A DNA stretch of 64,000 bases, taken from assembly GCF_004795035.1 (NCBI RefSeq), contig NZ_SSBK01000033.1, forward strand, positions 1 to 64,000. The letters run 5' to 3'. Positions 8,035 through 16,236 of this stretch are shown here, piece by piece. The notes under the pieces were generated by a model. The model was given only the letters and a program-made list of their open reading frames with translations. It was not told the origin of the DNA and did not search any database. A program made the translations under genes and the position numbers. The DNA is from Streptomyces sp. A0958. GTDB lineage: Bacteria; Actinomycetota; Actinomycetes; Streptomycetales; Streptomycetaceae. Each line of letters starts with the position of its first letter. Position 1 is the first letter of the stretch.

Positions 8035-8847
8035 ATGAACGATCATGTGACATCCGACCGCGCCCGGCTCCTCGCCGTCTTCGACCGCGAGATGCGCGAG
8101 CACGCCCGGCCCGACGGCCCCGGCGTCCGCGTCGAACGCGCCGGTGACGTCGTACGGCAGGTGGGGGCCGCCCACGACTGGAACGGGGTGGTGTGGTCCT
8201 CGCCGGATCTGGACGCCTCCCGGGCGGACGCGGCGATCGCCTCCCAGGTGGCGCACTGCGAGCGGCTGGGCCGCGAGGAGTTCGAGTGGAAACTCTACGG
8301 GCACGACCGGCCCGACGACCTCGGGGCGCGGCTGCTGGCGGCCGGCTTCGAGGCGCGGGAGCCGGAGACCCTGCTCGTGGCGCCGGTGGCGGACCTGGCC
8401 GCGGCCGTACGGCTCCCGGAGGGGATCAGGCTGCGGGCCGTGCGCGACGAGGCCGATGTGGAGCTGATGGCGCGCGCCCATGAGCGGGCCTTCGGCTCCG
8501 ACTGGTCGCGGCTGCGCCACCAGGTGCTGGCCCGGCTGAGGGAGGACCCGGCGCATTTCGTGGGGGTGCTGGCCATGGCGGGCGACGAGCCGGTGAGCTC
8601 GGCCCGGATGGAGCTGTACCCAGGCACGGGCTTCGCGGGGCTGTGGGGCGGGGGCACGGTGGCGGCGTGGCGCGGGCGGGGCGTCTACCGGGCGCTGGTG
8701 GCCTTCCGGGCGGGCGTGGCGGCGGAGCGCGGCTATCGGTATCTCCAGGTCGACGCGACCGAGGACAGCCGCCCCATTCTCCAGCGGCTCGGATTCACGG
8801 CGCTGACCACCACGACCCCGTACGTGTATCGCCCCGTCCGCCCCTGA
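8035..8847 (+). CDS. GNAT-family N-acetyltransferase
   Basis: A 270-residue protein. The C-terminal half is a GNAT fold: the motif A region is GGTVAAWRGRGVYRALVAF (acetyl-CoA pyrophosphate loop around RGRGVYRAL), followed by GYRYLQVDATEDSRPILQRLGF, the usual last strand and helix. The N-terminal half (residues 1-125) is a degenerate GNAT-like or regulatory segment. The acceptor substrate is unknown. GTG at 8029 is an alternative start two codons upstream. It sits between tetR and ccr but has its own spacing, and a weak hairpin follows it, so it may not belong to the operon. Confidence 0.8.
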   Translation: MNDHVTSDRARLLAVFDREMREHARPDGPGVRVERAGDVVRQVGAAHDWNGVVWSSPDLDASRADAAIASQVAHCERLGREEFEWKLYGHDRPDDLGARLLAAGFEAREPETLLVAPVADLAAAVRLPEGIRLRAVRDEADVELMARAHERAFGSDWSRLRHQVLARLREDPAHFVGVLAMAGDEPVSSARMELYPGTGFAGLWGGGTVAAWRGRGVYRALVAFRAGVAAERGYRYLQVDATEDSRPILQRLGFTALTTTTPYVYRPVRP

Positions 8848-8944
8848 CCGAACAGACAGGGGCATACCGCCTCATACCACTCCCCCTGTTGCTCATGCGT
8901 GGCGGTCGACTGACAATTGAGGGAAATTACTGGCACCGAGTGCC

Positions 8945-8973
8945 TTGTCAGCTGTCACGCAGTGCCATACGTT
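8945..8973 (+). promoter_or_regulatory. Vegetative-type promoter of the ccr operon
   Basis: TTGTCA (8945-8950), a 17-base spacer and TACGTT (8968-8973) form a good match to a Streptomyces HrdB-type promoter. The inverted repeat at 8932-8944 abuts the -35 and is a candidate operator for the neighbouring TetR protein. Confidence 0.55.
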
Positions 8974-9173
8974 GAAGGCGTCCGGGCGGCCGGCGTGCTG
9001 GGATCTCACGTACGCCGGCTGTCCCCGCAAGCCACGTGCCTGCGCGCCCGGGCGCCTGCGTCACCAGGCAACCCTTCTGCTCCACAGAGCAAGCAAGCAC
9101 CACCCAGCCGAACCGACGGCACACCTCCAGACCCGTCCCCCCTGTTCTCAGGGACCCCTCAGCGTTCCCTCAA

Positions 9174-9214
9174 CGCTTCCCCAAGCTCTCGACTTCGCTC
9201 GAGCAGGGGAGACC
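9174..9214. repeat. Streptomyces interspersed palindromic element
   Basis: A partly palindromic stretch with flanking CCCC/GGGG and a central GCTC...GAGC dyad, including CTCTCGACTTCGCTCGAG. From memory, near-identical copies occur in many Streptomyces intergenic regions, often just upstream of start codons. It lies 9 bases before the ccr ribosome binding site, so its hairpin could affect translation. Confidence 0.5.
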
Positions 9215-9233
9215 CCATCCGCCGGAGGCACCC

Positions 9234-10631
9234 GTGAAGGAAATCCTGGACGCGATCCAGTCACAGACCGAAGCGAAGAGCGGCTCCGCCGCGGTCACCG
9301 CCGCGGACTTCGCGGCGCTGCCCATCCCCGAGTCGTACCGCGCGGTCACCGTGCACAAGGACGAGGCGGAGATGTTCGCCGGGGTCGACAGCCGCGAGAA
9401 GGACCCGCGCAAGTCCCTCCACGTGGAGGACGTGCCGGTGCCCGAGCTCGGTCCGGGCGAGGCCCTGGTCGCGGTCATGGCCAGCTCGGTGAACTACAAC
9501 TCCGTCTGGACCTCGATCTTCGAGCCGGTCTCGACCTTCGGCTTCCTGGAGCGGTACGGCAGGGTCAGCGAGCTCACCAAGCGCCACGATCTGCCCTACC
9601 ACGTCATCGGCTCCGACCTGGCGGGCGTCGTCCTGCGCACCGGCCCCGGCGTCAACGCCTGGAAGCCCGGTGACGAGGTCGTCGCGCACTGCCTCTCGGT
9701 CGAACTGGAGTCCTCGGACGGCCACAACGACACGATGCTCGACCCGGAGCAGCGCATCTGGGGCTTCGAGACCAACTTCGGCGGCCTGGCAGAGCTCGCA
9801 CTCGTCAAGTCCAACCAGCTGATGCCGAAGCCGGACCACCTCAGCTGGGAGGAGGCGGCGGCTCCCGGGCTCGTCAACTCCACCGCGTACCGCCAGCTCG
9901 TCTCGCGCAACGGCGCCGGCATGAAGCAGGGCGACAACGTGCTGATCTGGGGCGCGAGCGGCGGCCTCGGCTCCTACGCCACGCAGTTCGCGCTGGCCGG
10001 CGGCGCCAACCCGATCTGCGTCGTCTCCAGCGACCAGAAGGCGGAGATCTGCCGGAGGATGGGCGCCGAGGCGATCATCGACCGCAACGCCGAGGGCTAC
10101 AGGTTCTGGAAGGACGAGCAGAACCAGGACCCGCGCGAGTGGAAGCGGTTCGGCAAGCGCATCCGCGAGCTGACCGGCGGCGAGGACGTGGACATCGTCT
10201 TCGAGCACCCGGGCCGCGAGACGTTCGGCGCGAGTGTCTACGTGACCCGCAAGGGCGGCACGATCGTCACCTGCGCCTCGACCTCGGGCTACACCCACGA
10301 GTACGACAACCGCTACCTGTGGATGTCGCTCAAGCGCATCATCGGCTCGCACTTCGCCAACTACCGCGAGGCGTGGGAGGCCAACCGCCTGATCGCCAAG
10401 GGGAAGATCCACCCGACGCTCTCCAAGGTCTACTCCCTGGACGACACCGGCCAGGCCGCGTACGACGTGCACCGCAACCTCCACCAGGGCAAGGTCGGCG
10501 TCCTGGCACTGGCGCCGCGCGAGGGCATGGGCGTGCGCGACGAGGAGACGCGCGAGAAGCACCTCGACGCCATCAACCTGTTCCGTGACGCGCCGGCGGA
10601 GCGGACCATCGAGCCCAGCCGGAACGTGTGA
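9234..10631 (+). CDS. ccr: Crotonyl-CoA carboxylase/reductase
   Basis: A 465-residue enzyme of the medium-chain dehydrogenase/reductase superfamily. It reduces and carboxylates crotonyl-CoA to (2S)-ethylmalonyl-CoA with NADPH and CO2, the defining reaction of the ethylmalonyl-CoA pathway and a source of ethylmalonyl-CoA for polyketides. Visible features are the alcohol-dehydrogenase-like N-terminal domain (HVIGSDLAGVVLRTGPGVNAWKPGDEVVAH in two parts), the NADPH-binding loop WGASGGLGSYATQFA near residue 241 and the Ccr-type C-terminus (MSLKRIIGSHFANYREAWEA). The GTG start is supported by GGAGG six bases upstream. It is the first gene of a tight five-gene operon; only one base separates it from ecm. 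Confidence 0.96.
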   Translation: MKEILDAIQSQTEAKSGSAAVTAADFAALPIPESYRAVTVHKDEAEMFAGVDSREKDPRKSLHVEDVPVPELGPGEALVAVMASSVNYNSVWTSIFEPVSTFGFLERYGRVSELTKRHDLPYHVIGSDLAGVVLRTGPGVNAWKPGDEVVAHCLSVELESSDGHNDTMLDPEQRIWGFETNFGGLAELALVKSNQLMPKPDHLSWEEAAAPGLVNSTAYRQLVSRNGAGMKQGDNVLIWGASGGLGSYATQFALAGGANPICVVSSDQKAEICRRMGAEAIIDRNAEGYRFWKDEQNQDPREWKRFGKRIRELTGGEDVDIVFEHPGRETFGASVYVTRKGGTIVTCASTSGYTHEYDNRYLWMSLKRIIGSHFANYREAWEANRLIAKGKIHPTLSKVYSLDDTGQAAYDVHRNLHQGKVGVLALAPREGMGVRDEETREKHLDAINLFRDAPAERTIEPSRNV

Positions 10632-10632
10632 C

Positions 10633-12654
10633 ATGGGTGGCCGTCAGAAGGACCGCCCCTGGCTCATGCGGACGTACGCCGGGCACTCCACGGCCGAGGC
10701 GTCCAACGAGCTCTACCGGCGCAACCTCGCCAAGGGCCAGACGGGTCTGTCGGTCGCCTTCGACCTGCCGACCCAGACGGGGTACGACCCCGACCACATC
10801 CTGGCTCGCGGCGAGGTCGGCCGGGTCGGCGTGCCCGTGTCCCACCTCGGCGACATGCGCCGGCTGTTCCAGGACATCCCCCTGGAGCAGATGAACACCT
10901 CGATGACGATCAACGCCACCGCCATGTGGCTGCTGGCGCTCTACCAGGTCGTCGCAGAGGAGCAAGGACTTGATGGGGAGGCCCTCGGCAGACTCCAGGG
11001 CACCACGCAGAACGACATCGTCAAGGAGTACCTCTCGCGCGGGACGCACGTCTTCCCGCCCGGACCCTCCCTGCGGCTGACCACCGACATGATCACGTAC
11101 ACGGTCAACCACATCCCCAAGTGGAACCCGATCAACATCTGCAGCTACCACCTCCAGGAGGCGGGGGCCACCCCGGTCCAGGAGATCGCGTACGCGATGT
11201 CGACGGCCATCGCCGTCCTCGACGCGGTGCGCGACTCAGGGCAGGTGCCCGAGGAGAAGTTCGGGGCCGTGGTCGCGCGGATCTCGTTCTTCGTGAACGC
11301 GGGCGTCCGCTTCATCGAGGAGATGTGCAAGATGCGCGCCTTCGGCCGCATCTGGGACCGGGTCACCCGCGAGCGCTACGGCATCACGGAGGCCAAGCAG
11401 CGCCGGTTCCGCTACGGCGTCCAGGTCAACTCGCTCGGCCTGACGGAGGCGCAGCCGGAGAACAACGTCCAGCGCATCGTGCTGGAGATGCTGGCCGTGA
11501 CCCTCTCCAAGGACGCCCGCGCCCGTGCCGTGCAACTGCCCGCCTGGAACGAGGCGCTGGGGCTCCCCCGGCCCTGGGACCAGCAGTGGTCGCTGCGCAT
11601 CCAGCAGGTCCTGGCCCACGAGAGCGACCTGCTGGAGTACGAGGACATCTTCGCCGGCTCGCACGTCGTCGAGGCCAAGGTCGACGAGTTGGTCACCGAC
11701 TCGCTCGCCGAGATGGACCGGATCGAGCGGATGGGCGGCGCCATGGCGGCCGTCGAGTCCGGCTACCTCAAGTCGGAGCTGGTCTCCTCGCACGCCGAGC
11801 GGCGGGCCCGGATCGAGGGCGGCGACGAGAAGATCGTCGGCGTCAACGTGTACGAGACGACCGAGCCCAACCCGCTCACCGCCGACCTCGACGGGGCGAT
11901 CATGACGGTCGACCCGGCGAACGAGGCCAGGGTCGTCGCAGCCCTCCACGAGTGGCGCGACAACCGCGACGAGCCCCGCGCCACCGAGGCGCTGGCCGCG
12001 CTGAAGAAGGCCGCGGCAGGCACCGAGAACCTGATGGAGGCGACCGTCGAGTGCGCCCGCGCCGGGGTCACCACCGGCGAGTGGTCCTGGGCGCTGCGGG
12101 ACGTCTTCGGCGAGTTCCGGGCACCGACCGGGGTGTCGTCCGCCCCGGTCGCGGTGACGGCCGAGGAGGGCTCGCCGCTGGCCCTCGTACGCGAGAAGGC
12201 CGCGCGGACCGCGGACGACCTGGGTGTCGGCCGGCTGCGTCTGCTGGTCGGCAAGCCCGGCCTGGACGGGCACTCCAACGGCGCCGAGCAGATCGCGGTG
12301 CGCGCCCGTGACGCGGGCTTCGAGGTCGTCTACCAGGGCATCCGCCTCACGCCCGAACAGATCGTCTCGGCCGCCGTCGCCGAGGACGTGCACTGCGTCG
12401 GCCTGTCCATCCTGTCCGGCTCGCACGCCGAGCTGGTGCCGGACGTGCTGACCCGGCTGCGCCGCACCGGCGCCGGCGACATCCCGGTGATCGCCGGCGG
12501 CATCATCCCCCCGGCCGATGCCGAGGCGCTGATCAGGGCGGGTGTCGCCGCCGTGTTCACCCCGAAGGACTTCGGTATCACGGAGATCATCGGCCGTATC
12601 GTCGACGAGATCCGGAAAGCGAACAAGCTCGACCCTCTGGAGGTCCCCGCATGA
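10633..12654 (+). CDS. ecm: (2R)-Ethylmalonyl-CoA mutase (B12-dependent)
   Basis: A 673-residue adenosylcobalamin-dependent mutase that rearranges ethylmalonyl-CoA to methylsuccinyl-CoA. The N-terminal barrel begins with RPWLMRTYAGHSTAEASN and contains the substrate region SVAFDLPTQTGYDPDH. The C-terminal cobalamin domain carries the DxHxxG ligand motif (DGHSNG, near residue 543), then GLSILSGSH and GGIIPPADAEAL. The name meaA is used for the same gene in Methylobacterium and Streptomyces literature. It is distinguished from methylmalonyl-CoA mutase by operon context and overall pattern rather than by a single residue. Its last codons overlap the next gene (ATGA). Confidence 0.94.
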   Translation: MGGRQKDRPWLMRTYAGHSTAEASNELYRRNLAKGQTGLSVAFDLPTQTGYDPDHILARGEVGRVGVPVSHLGDMRRLFQDIPLEQMNTSMTINATAMWLLALYQVVAEEQGLDGEALGRLQGTTQNDIVKEYLSRGTHVFPPGPSLRLTTDMITYTVNHIPKWNPINICSYHLQEAGATPVQEIAYAMSTAIAVLDAVRDSGQVPEEKFGAVVARISFFVNAGVRFIEEMCKMRAFGRIWDRVTRERYGITEAKQRRFRYGVQVNSLGLTEAQPENNVQRIVLEMLAVTLSKDARARAVQLPAWNEALGLPRPWDQQWSLRIQQVLAHESDLLEYEDIFAGSHVVEAKVDELVTDSLAEMDRIERMGGAMAAVESGYLKSELVSSHAERRARIEGGDEKIVGVNVYETTEPNPLTADLDGAIMTVDPANEARVVAALHEWRDNRDEPRATEALAALKKAAAGTENLMEATVECARAGVTTGEWSWALRDVFGEFRAPTGVSSAPVAVTAEEGSPLALVREKAARTADDLGVGRLRLLVGKPGLDGHSNGAEQIAVRARDAGFEVVYQGIRLTPEQIVSAAVAEDVHCVGLSILSGSHAELVPDVLTRLRRTGAGDIPVIAGGIIPPADAEALIRAGVAAVFTPKDFGITEIIGRIVDEIRKANKLDPLEVPA

Positions 12655-13670
12655 CTGCCGCCAACCGCCCGCCCGTCTCCCACCACGACCCTCAAGAGAC
12701 GTCCCTGCGGGACGGCACCTCCCGCCTGCGCCCGCGCCGCTCGTGTCTGGCCGTGCCCGGCTCGAACCCGCGGTTCCTGGAGAAGGCCCAGGGCCTCCCG
12801 GCCGACCAGGTGTTCCTGGACCTGGAGGACGCCTGCGCCCCGCTCGCCAAGGAGGGCGCCCGCCACACCATCGTCGACGCGCTGAACAACGGCGACTGGA
12901 CGGGCAAGACCCGGGTCGTGCGGGTCAACGACTGGACGACGCACTGGACGTACCGCGACGTCATCACGGTCGTCGAGGGCGCGGGGCAGAACCTCGACTG
13001 CATCATGCTGCCGAAGGTGCAGGACGCCCAGCAGGTCGTCGCGCTGGACCTGCTGCTCACCCAGATCGAGAAGACGATGGGCTTCGAGGTCGGGAGGATC
13101 GGCATCGAGGCGCAGATCGAGAACGCCAAGGGCCTCGTCAACATCGACGAGATCGGCGCCGCGTCGCCCCGTCTGGAGACGCTGATCTTCGGCCCGGCCG
13201 ACTTCATGGCGTCGATCAACATGAAGACGCTGGTCGTCGGCCAGCAGCCGCCCGGCTACCCGGCGGACGCCTACCACTACATCCTGATGCGCATCCTGAT
13301 GGCGGCCCGTACGCACGACCTCCAGGCGATCGACGGCCCCTTCCTGCAGATCCGCGACGTGGACGCCTACCGAGAGGTCGCCGGCCGCGCCGCGGCGCTC
13401 GGCTTCGACGGCAAGTGGGTGCTGCACCCGGGTCAGGTCGACGCGGCGAACGAGGTGTTCTCGCCCTCGCAGGAGGACTACGACCACGCCGAGCTGATCC
13501 TGGACGCCTACGACTGGTGCACCTCCGAGGAGGGCGGCAAGAAGGGCTCGGCGATGCTCGGCGACGAGATGATCGACGAGGCCAGCCGCAAGATGGCCCT
13601 GGTCGTCGCGGGCAAGGGCCGGGCGGCCGGCATGCAGCGCACCTCCAAGTTCGAAGCGCCGGAGGCCTGA
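12651..13670 (+). CDS. (3S)-Malyl-CoA / beta-methylmalyl-CoA lyase (CitE-like)
   Basis: A 339-residue CitE/malate-synthase-fold lyase. It would cleave beta-methylmalyl-CoA to glyoxylate and propionyl-CoA in the ethylmalonyl-CoA pathway. Family features are RSCLAVPGSNPRFLEKA with the start of the CoA site, the acidic DLEDA, the metal-binding glutamate in IEAQIENAKG, the aspartate in FGPADF and DGKWVLHPGQ near the C-terminus. The first 25 residues are a low-complexity extension. Its ATG overlaps the ecm stop (ATGA), so translation is coupled. A citrate-lyase beta subunit annotation is common for this family but does not fit the operon. Confidence 0.92.
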   Translation: MTAANRPPVSHHDPQETSLRDGTSRLRPRRSCLAVPGSNPRFLEKAQGLPADQVFLDLEDACAPLAKEGARHTIVDALNNGDWTGKTRVVRVNDWTTHWTYRDVITVVEGAGQNLDCIMLPKVQDAQQVVALDLLLTQIEKTMGFEVGRIGIEAQIENAKGLVNIDEIGAASPRLETLIFGPADFMASINMKTLVVGQQPPGYPADAYHYILMRILMAARTHDLQAIDGPFLQIRDVDAYREVAGRAAALGFDGKWVLHPGQVDAANEVFSPSQEDYDHAELILDAYDWCTSEEGGKKGSAMLGDEMIDEASRKMALVVAGKGRAAGMQRTSKFEAPEA

Positions 13671-13671
13671 T

Positions 13672-14199
13672 ATGCAGTTCGGACGCACTTACGAGGAATT
13701 CGAGGTCGGTGCGGTCTACAAGCACTGGCCCGGAAAGACCGTCACCGAATACGACGACCACCTCTTCTGCCTGCTGACCATGAATCATCACCCGCTGCAC
13801 ATGGACAGCAACTACGCGGAGAAGACCACCGATTTCGGCAGGAACGTCGTCGTCGGCAACTACATCTACTCGCTGCTGCTCGGCATGTCGGTGCCGGACG
13901 TCTCCGGAAAGGCCATCGCCAACCTGGAGGTCGAGTCGCTGAAGCACGTCGCGCCGACCTTCCACGGCGACACCGTCTACGGCGAGACGACCGTCCTGGA
14001 CAAGACCCCGTCGAGGTCCAAGAGCGACCGCGGAATCGTTTATGTGGAGACCAAGGGCTACAAGCAGGACGGCACGCTGGTCTGCGTGTTCCGCCGCAAG
14101 GTCATGGTCCCCACCGGGACGTACATCAAGGAGCGGGGCGGGGAGCAGCCCGGCCGCCCGGAGCTGAACCAGCCTTCGCAGAAGAACGTGGAGAAGTAG
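13672..14199 (+). CDS. MaoC-type mesaconyl-CoA hydratase
   Basis: A 175-residue single hot-dog MaoC-like dehydratase, starting two bases after the lyase stop. It carries the expected hydratase stretch (TMNHHPLHMDSNYAE, with His/Asp in the active site region) and a C-terminal hot-dog strand set. In the pathway it hydrates mesaconyl-C1-CoA to beta-methylmalyl-CoA. The alphaproteobacterial enzyme is about twice as long (two hot-dog units), so the actinobacterial form is probably a dimer or higher oligomer. Assignment rests on family and on position between the lyase and methylsuccinyl-CoA dehydrogenase. Confidence 0.88.
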   Translation: MQFGRTYEEFEVGAVYKHWPGKTVTEYDDHLFCLLTMNHHPLHMDSNYAEKTTDFGRNVVVGNYIYSLLLGMSVPDVSGKAIANLEVESLKHVAPTFHGDTVYGETTVLDKTPSRSKSDRGIVYVETKGYKQDGTLVCVFRRKVMVPTGTYIKERGGEQPGRPELNQPSQKNVEK

Positions 14200-14201
14200 C
14201 C

Positions 14202-15407
14202 ATGACGCGACTCGCCCAGACGGCCGGCCTCAGCGACGTCCAGCAGGAGATCCTCTCCACGGTCCGGGATTTCGTCGACAAGGAGATCATTCCGGTCGCG
14301 ACCCAGCTGGAGCACCGCGACGAGTACCCGGCCGAGATCGTGGAAGGGCTCAAGGAACTCGGCCTGTTCGGGCTGATGATTCCCGAGGAGTACGGCGGTC
14401 TGGGCGAGTCGCTGCTCACCTACGCACTGTGCGTGGAGGAGATCGCCCGGGGCTGGATGAGCGTGTCGGGCATCATCAACACCCACTTCATCGTGGCCTA
14501 CATGCTCAAGCAGCACGGCACCCAGGAGCAGAAGGACACCTTCCTGCCCCGGATGGCGCTGGGCGAGGTGCGGGGCGCGTTCTCGATGTCCGAGCCGGCG
14601 CTGGGTTCGGACGTCTCGGCGATCAGCTCCAAGGGCGTCAGGGACGGCGAGGAGTACGTCCTGAACGGCCAGAAGATGTGGCTGACGAACGGCGGCACGT
14701 CCTCACTGGTCGCCGTCCTGTGCCGGAGTGACGAAGGACACCCCGAGGGCACGGCCCCGCACAAGTCGATGACCACGTTCCTGGTGGAGAAGGAGCCCGG
14801 CTTCGGCGAGGTCCGGCCCGGGCTCACCATCCCCGGCAAGATCGACAAGATGGGTTACAAGGGGGTCGACACCACCGAGCTCATCATGGACGGACTGCGC
14901 ATTCCGGCCAATCGTGTACTCGGCGGCACCACCGGCCGAGGGTTTTACCAAATGATGGACGGGGTGGAGGTCGGCCGCGTGAATGTGGCGGCCCGTGGCT
15001 GCGGCGTCGCACAGCGTGCGTTTGAACTGGGCGTTTCCTACGCACAGCAGCGCGAGACCTTCGGAAAGCCCATCGCGCAGCACCAGGCCATCCAGTTCAA
15101 GCTGGCCGAAATGGCCACCAAGGTCGAGGCCGCCCATGCGATGATGGTAAACGCAGCGCGCAAAAAGGACTCCGGGGAGCGAAACGACCTGGAGGCAGGG
15201 ATGGCGAAGTACCTCGCCTCCGAGTACTGCAAGGAAGTCGTCGAGGACGCCTTCCGTATCCACGGCGGCTACGGCTTCTCCAAGGAGTACGAGATCGAGC
15301 GCCTCTACCGGGAGGCCCCGATGCTGCTTATCGGCGAAGGTACCGCCGAGATCCAGAAAATGATCATCGGGCGCCGACTCCTCGAGGAGTACCGTTTCCA
15401 GGGTTGA
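14202..15407 (+). CDS. mcd: Methylsuccinyl-CoA dehydrogenase (acyl-CoA dehydrogenase family)
   Basis: A 401-residue FAD acyl-CoA dehydrogenase, last gene of the operon. The N-terminal helical domain, the FAD/substrate segment (GAFSMSEPALGSDVSAI, WLTNGG) and the C-terminal signature (IHGGYGFSKEYEIERLYREA, EGTAEIQKMIIGRRLL) are intact. By position it oxidises (2S)-methylsuccinyl-CoA to mesaconyl-CoA. It is shorter than the alphaproteobacterial Mcd, which carries an N-terminal extension of about 150 residues, so the substrate assignment is contextual. The start lies two bases after the hydratase stop. Confidence 0.88.
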   Translation: MTRLAQTAGLSDVQQEILSTVRDFVDKEIIPVATQLEHRDEYPAEIVEGLKELGLFGLMIPEEYGGLGESLLTYALCVEEIARGWMSVSGIINTHFIVAYMLKQHGTQEQKDTFLPRMALGEVRGAFSMSEPALGSDVSAISSKGVRDGEEYVLNGQKMWLTNGGTSSLVAVLCRSDEGHPEGTAPHKSMTTFLVEKEPGFGEVRPGLTIPGKIDKMGYKGVDTTELIMDGLRIPANRVLGGTTGRGFYQMMDGVEVGRVNVAARGCGVAQRAFELGVSYAQQRETFGKPIAQHQAIQFKLAEMATKVEAAHAMMVNAARKKDSGERNDLEAGMAKYLASEYCKEVVEDAFRIHGGYGFSKEYEIERLYREAPMLLIGEGTAEIQKMIIGRRLLEEYRFQG

Positions 15408-15415
15408 TTGTCCCT

Positions 15416-15437
15416 TTCGCGGCGATTTAACCGCGAA
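15416..15437 (+). terminator. Hairpin after the ethylmalonyl-CoA operon
   Basis: A 7-bp stem (TTCGCGG/CCGCGAA) with an eight-base AT-rich loop, nine bases after the mcd stop. The stem is short but sits at the right place to end the ccr operon. Confidence 0.5.
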
Positions 15438-15588
15438 GAAGATCACACCCTGTCATCCTCAACCGGTGCCTTCCAGACGTCCGACTCGGCTGCTGGCTTG
15501 CCCAGTTGCGGCCAGCAACCGATAACATCGCCGGAACAGCCGCCGTCCCCCGTTGCCAGCGCGGCCTCATCCGCTACGAAGGTCATCC

Positions 15589-16236
15589 ATGCCCGACAGC
15601 CATACCTCTGCCTCACGCGGCGGGGTCCGCATCGCACGCGGAGCTTCGCCGTGGCTCCTGCCGACCGTCGCCACCGCCGCCCTCAGCCTGACCCGCGCCC
15701 GCCGGTCCGGACGCTGGGCGGCGGTCGCCGTGCCCACCACCGCGCTCGCGGCGGGCATGCTCTGGTTCTTCCGCGACCCGGAGCGCGAGATCACCCGGGG
15801 TCGCGTCATCTCACCGGCCGACGGCGTGGTGCAGAGCATCATGCCGTGGAAGGACGGACGCACCCGCGTCGCGATCTTCATGAGCCCGCTGAACGTCCAC
15901 GTCAACCGCGCGCCGCTGGCCGGCACGGTGACGTCGGTCGAGCACGTGCCCGGTGGCTTCGTCCCCGCGTTCAACAAGGAGAGCGAGAACAACGAGCGCG
16001 TTGTCTGGCACTTCGACACCGAACTGGGTGACATCGAGATGGTGCAGATCGCGGGTGCTGTCGCCCGTCGCATCGTCCCCTACATCCCGCAGGGCACGAA
16101 GGTGGAGCGGGGCGAGCGCATCGGGCTGATCCGTTTCGGCTCGCGCGTCGACATCTACCTTCCGGAAGGTGTGGACGTCGCGGTCGAGGTCGGCCAGGCC
16201 ACCACCGCGGGGGTGACTCGCATTGACCGTGATTGA
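15589..16236 (+). CDS. psd: Phosphatidylserine decarboxylase (short proenzyme type)
   Basis: A 215-residue membrane-associated pyruvoyl enzyme that converts phosphatidylserine to phosphatidylethanolamine. An N-terminal hydrophobic segment lies at residues about 20-60. The catalytic domain has SPADGVV, MSPLNVHVNRAPLAG and the self-cleavage Gly-Ser in IRFGSRVDIYLP near residue 184; cleavage there would create the pyruvoyl group. The ATG at 15589 gives the usual length; an upstream start at 15553 has no support. It overlaps pssA by 14 bases, so the two enzymes are made together. Confidence 0.93.
   Translation: MPDSHTSASRGGVRIARGASPWLLPTVATAALSLTRARRSGRWAAVAVPTTALAAGMLWFFRDPEREITRGRVISPADGVVQSIMPWKDGRTRVAIFMSPLNVHVNRAPLAGTVTSVEHVPGGFVPAFNKESENNERVVWHFDTELGDIEMVQIAGAVARRIVPYIPQGTKVERGERIGLIRFGSRVDIYLPEGVDVAVEVGQATTAGVTRIDRD

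Larger units (their letters stand above)
8848..9233. other. Long ccr upstream region
   Basis: About 385 bases without a gene. It holds a weak hairpin just after the GNAT gene (ACAGGGG/CCCCTGT, about 8857-8890), a perfect inverted repeat GGCAC-CGA-GTGCC (8932-8944) just upstream of a good promoter, and a Streptomyces-type palindromic repeat close to the ccr start. The 5' untranslated leader would be about 250 bases, long enough for regulation, but I recognise no known riboswitch. Confidence 0.5.

Noticed and set aside
12651..13670. Citrate lyase beta subunit as the function of the CitE-like gene
   Set aside because: No citrate lyase alpha or gamma genes are present, and the operon fits malyl-CoA lyase.
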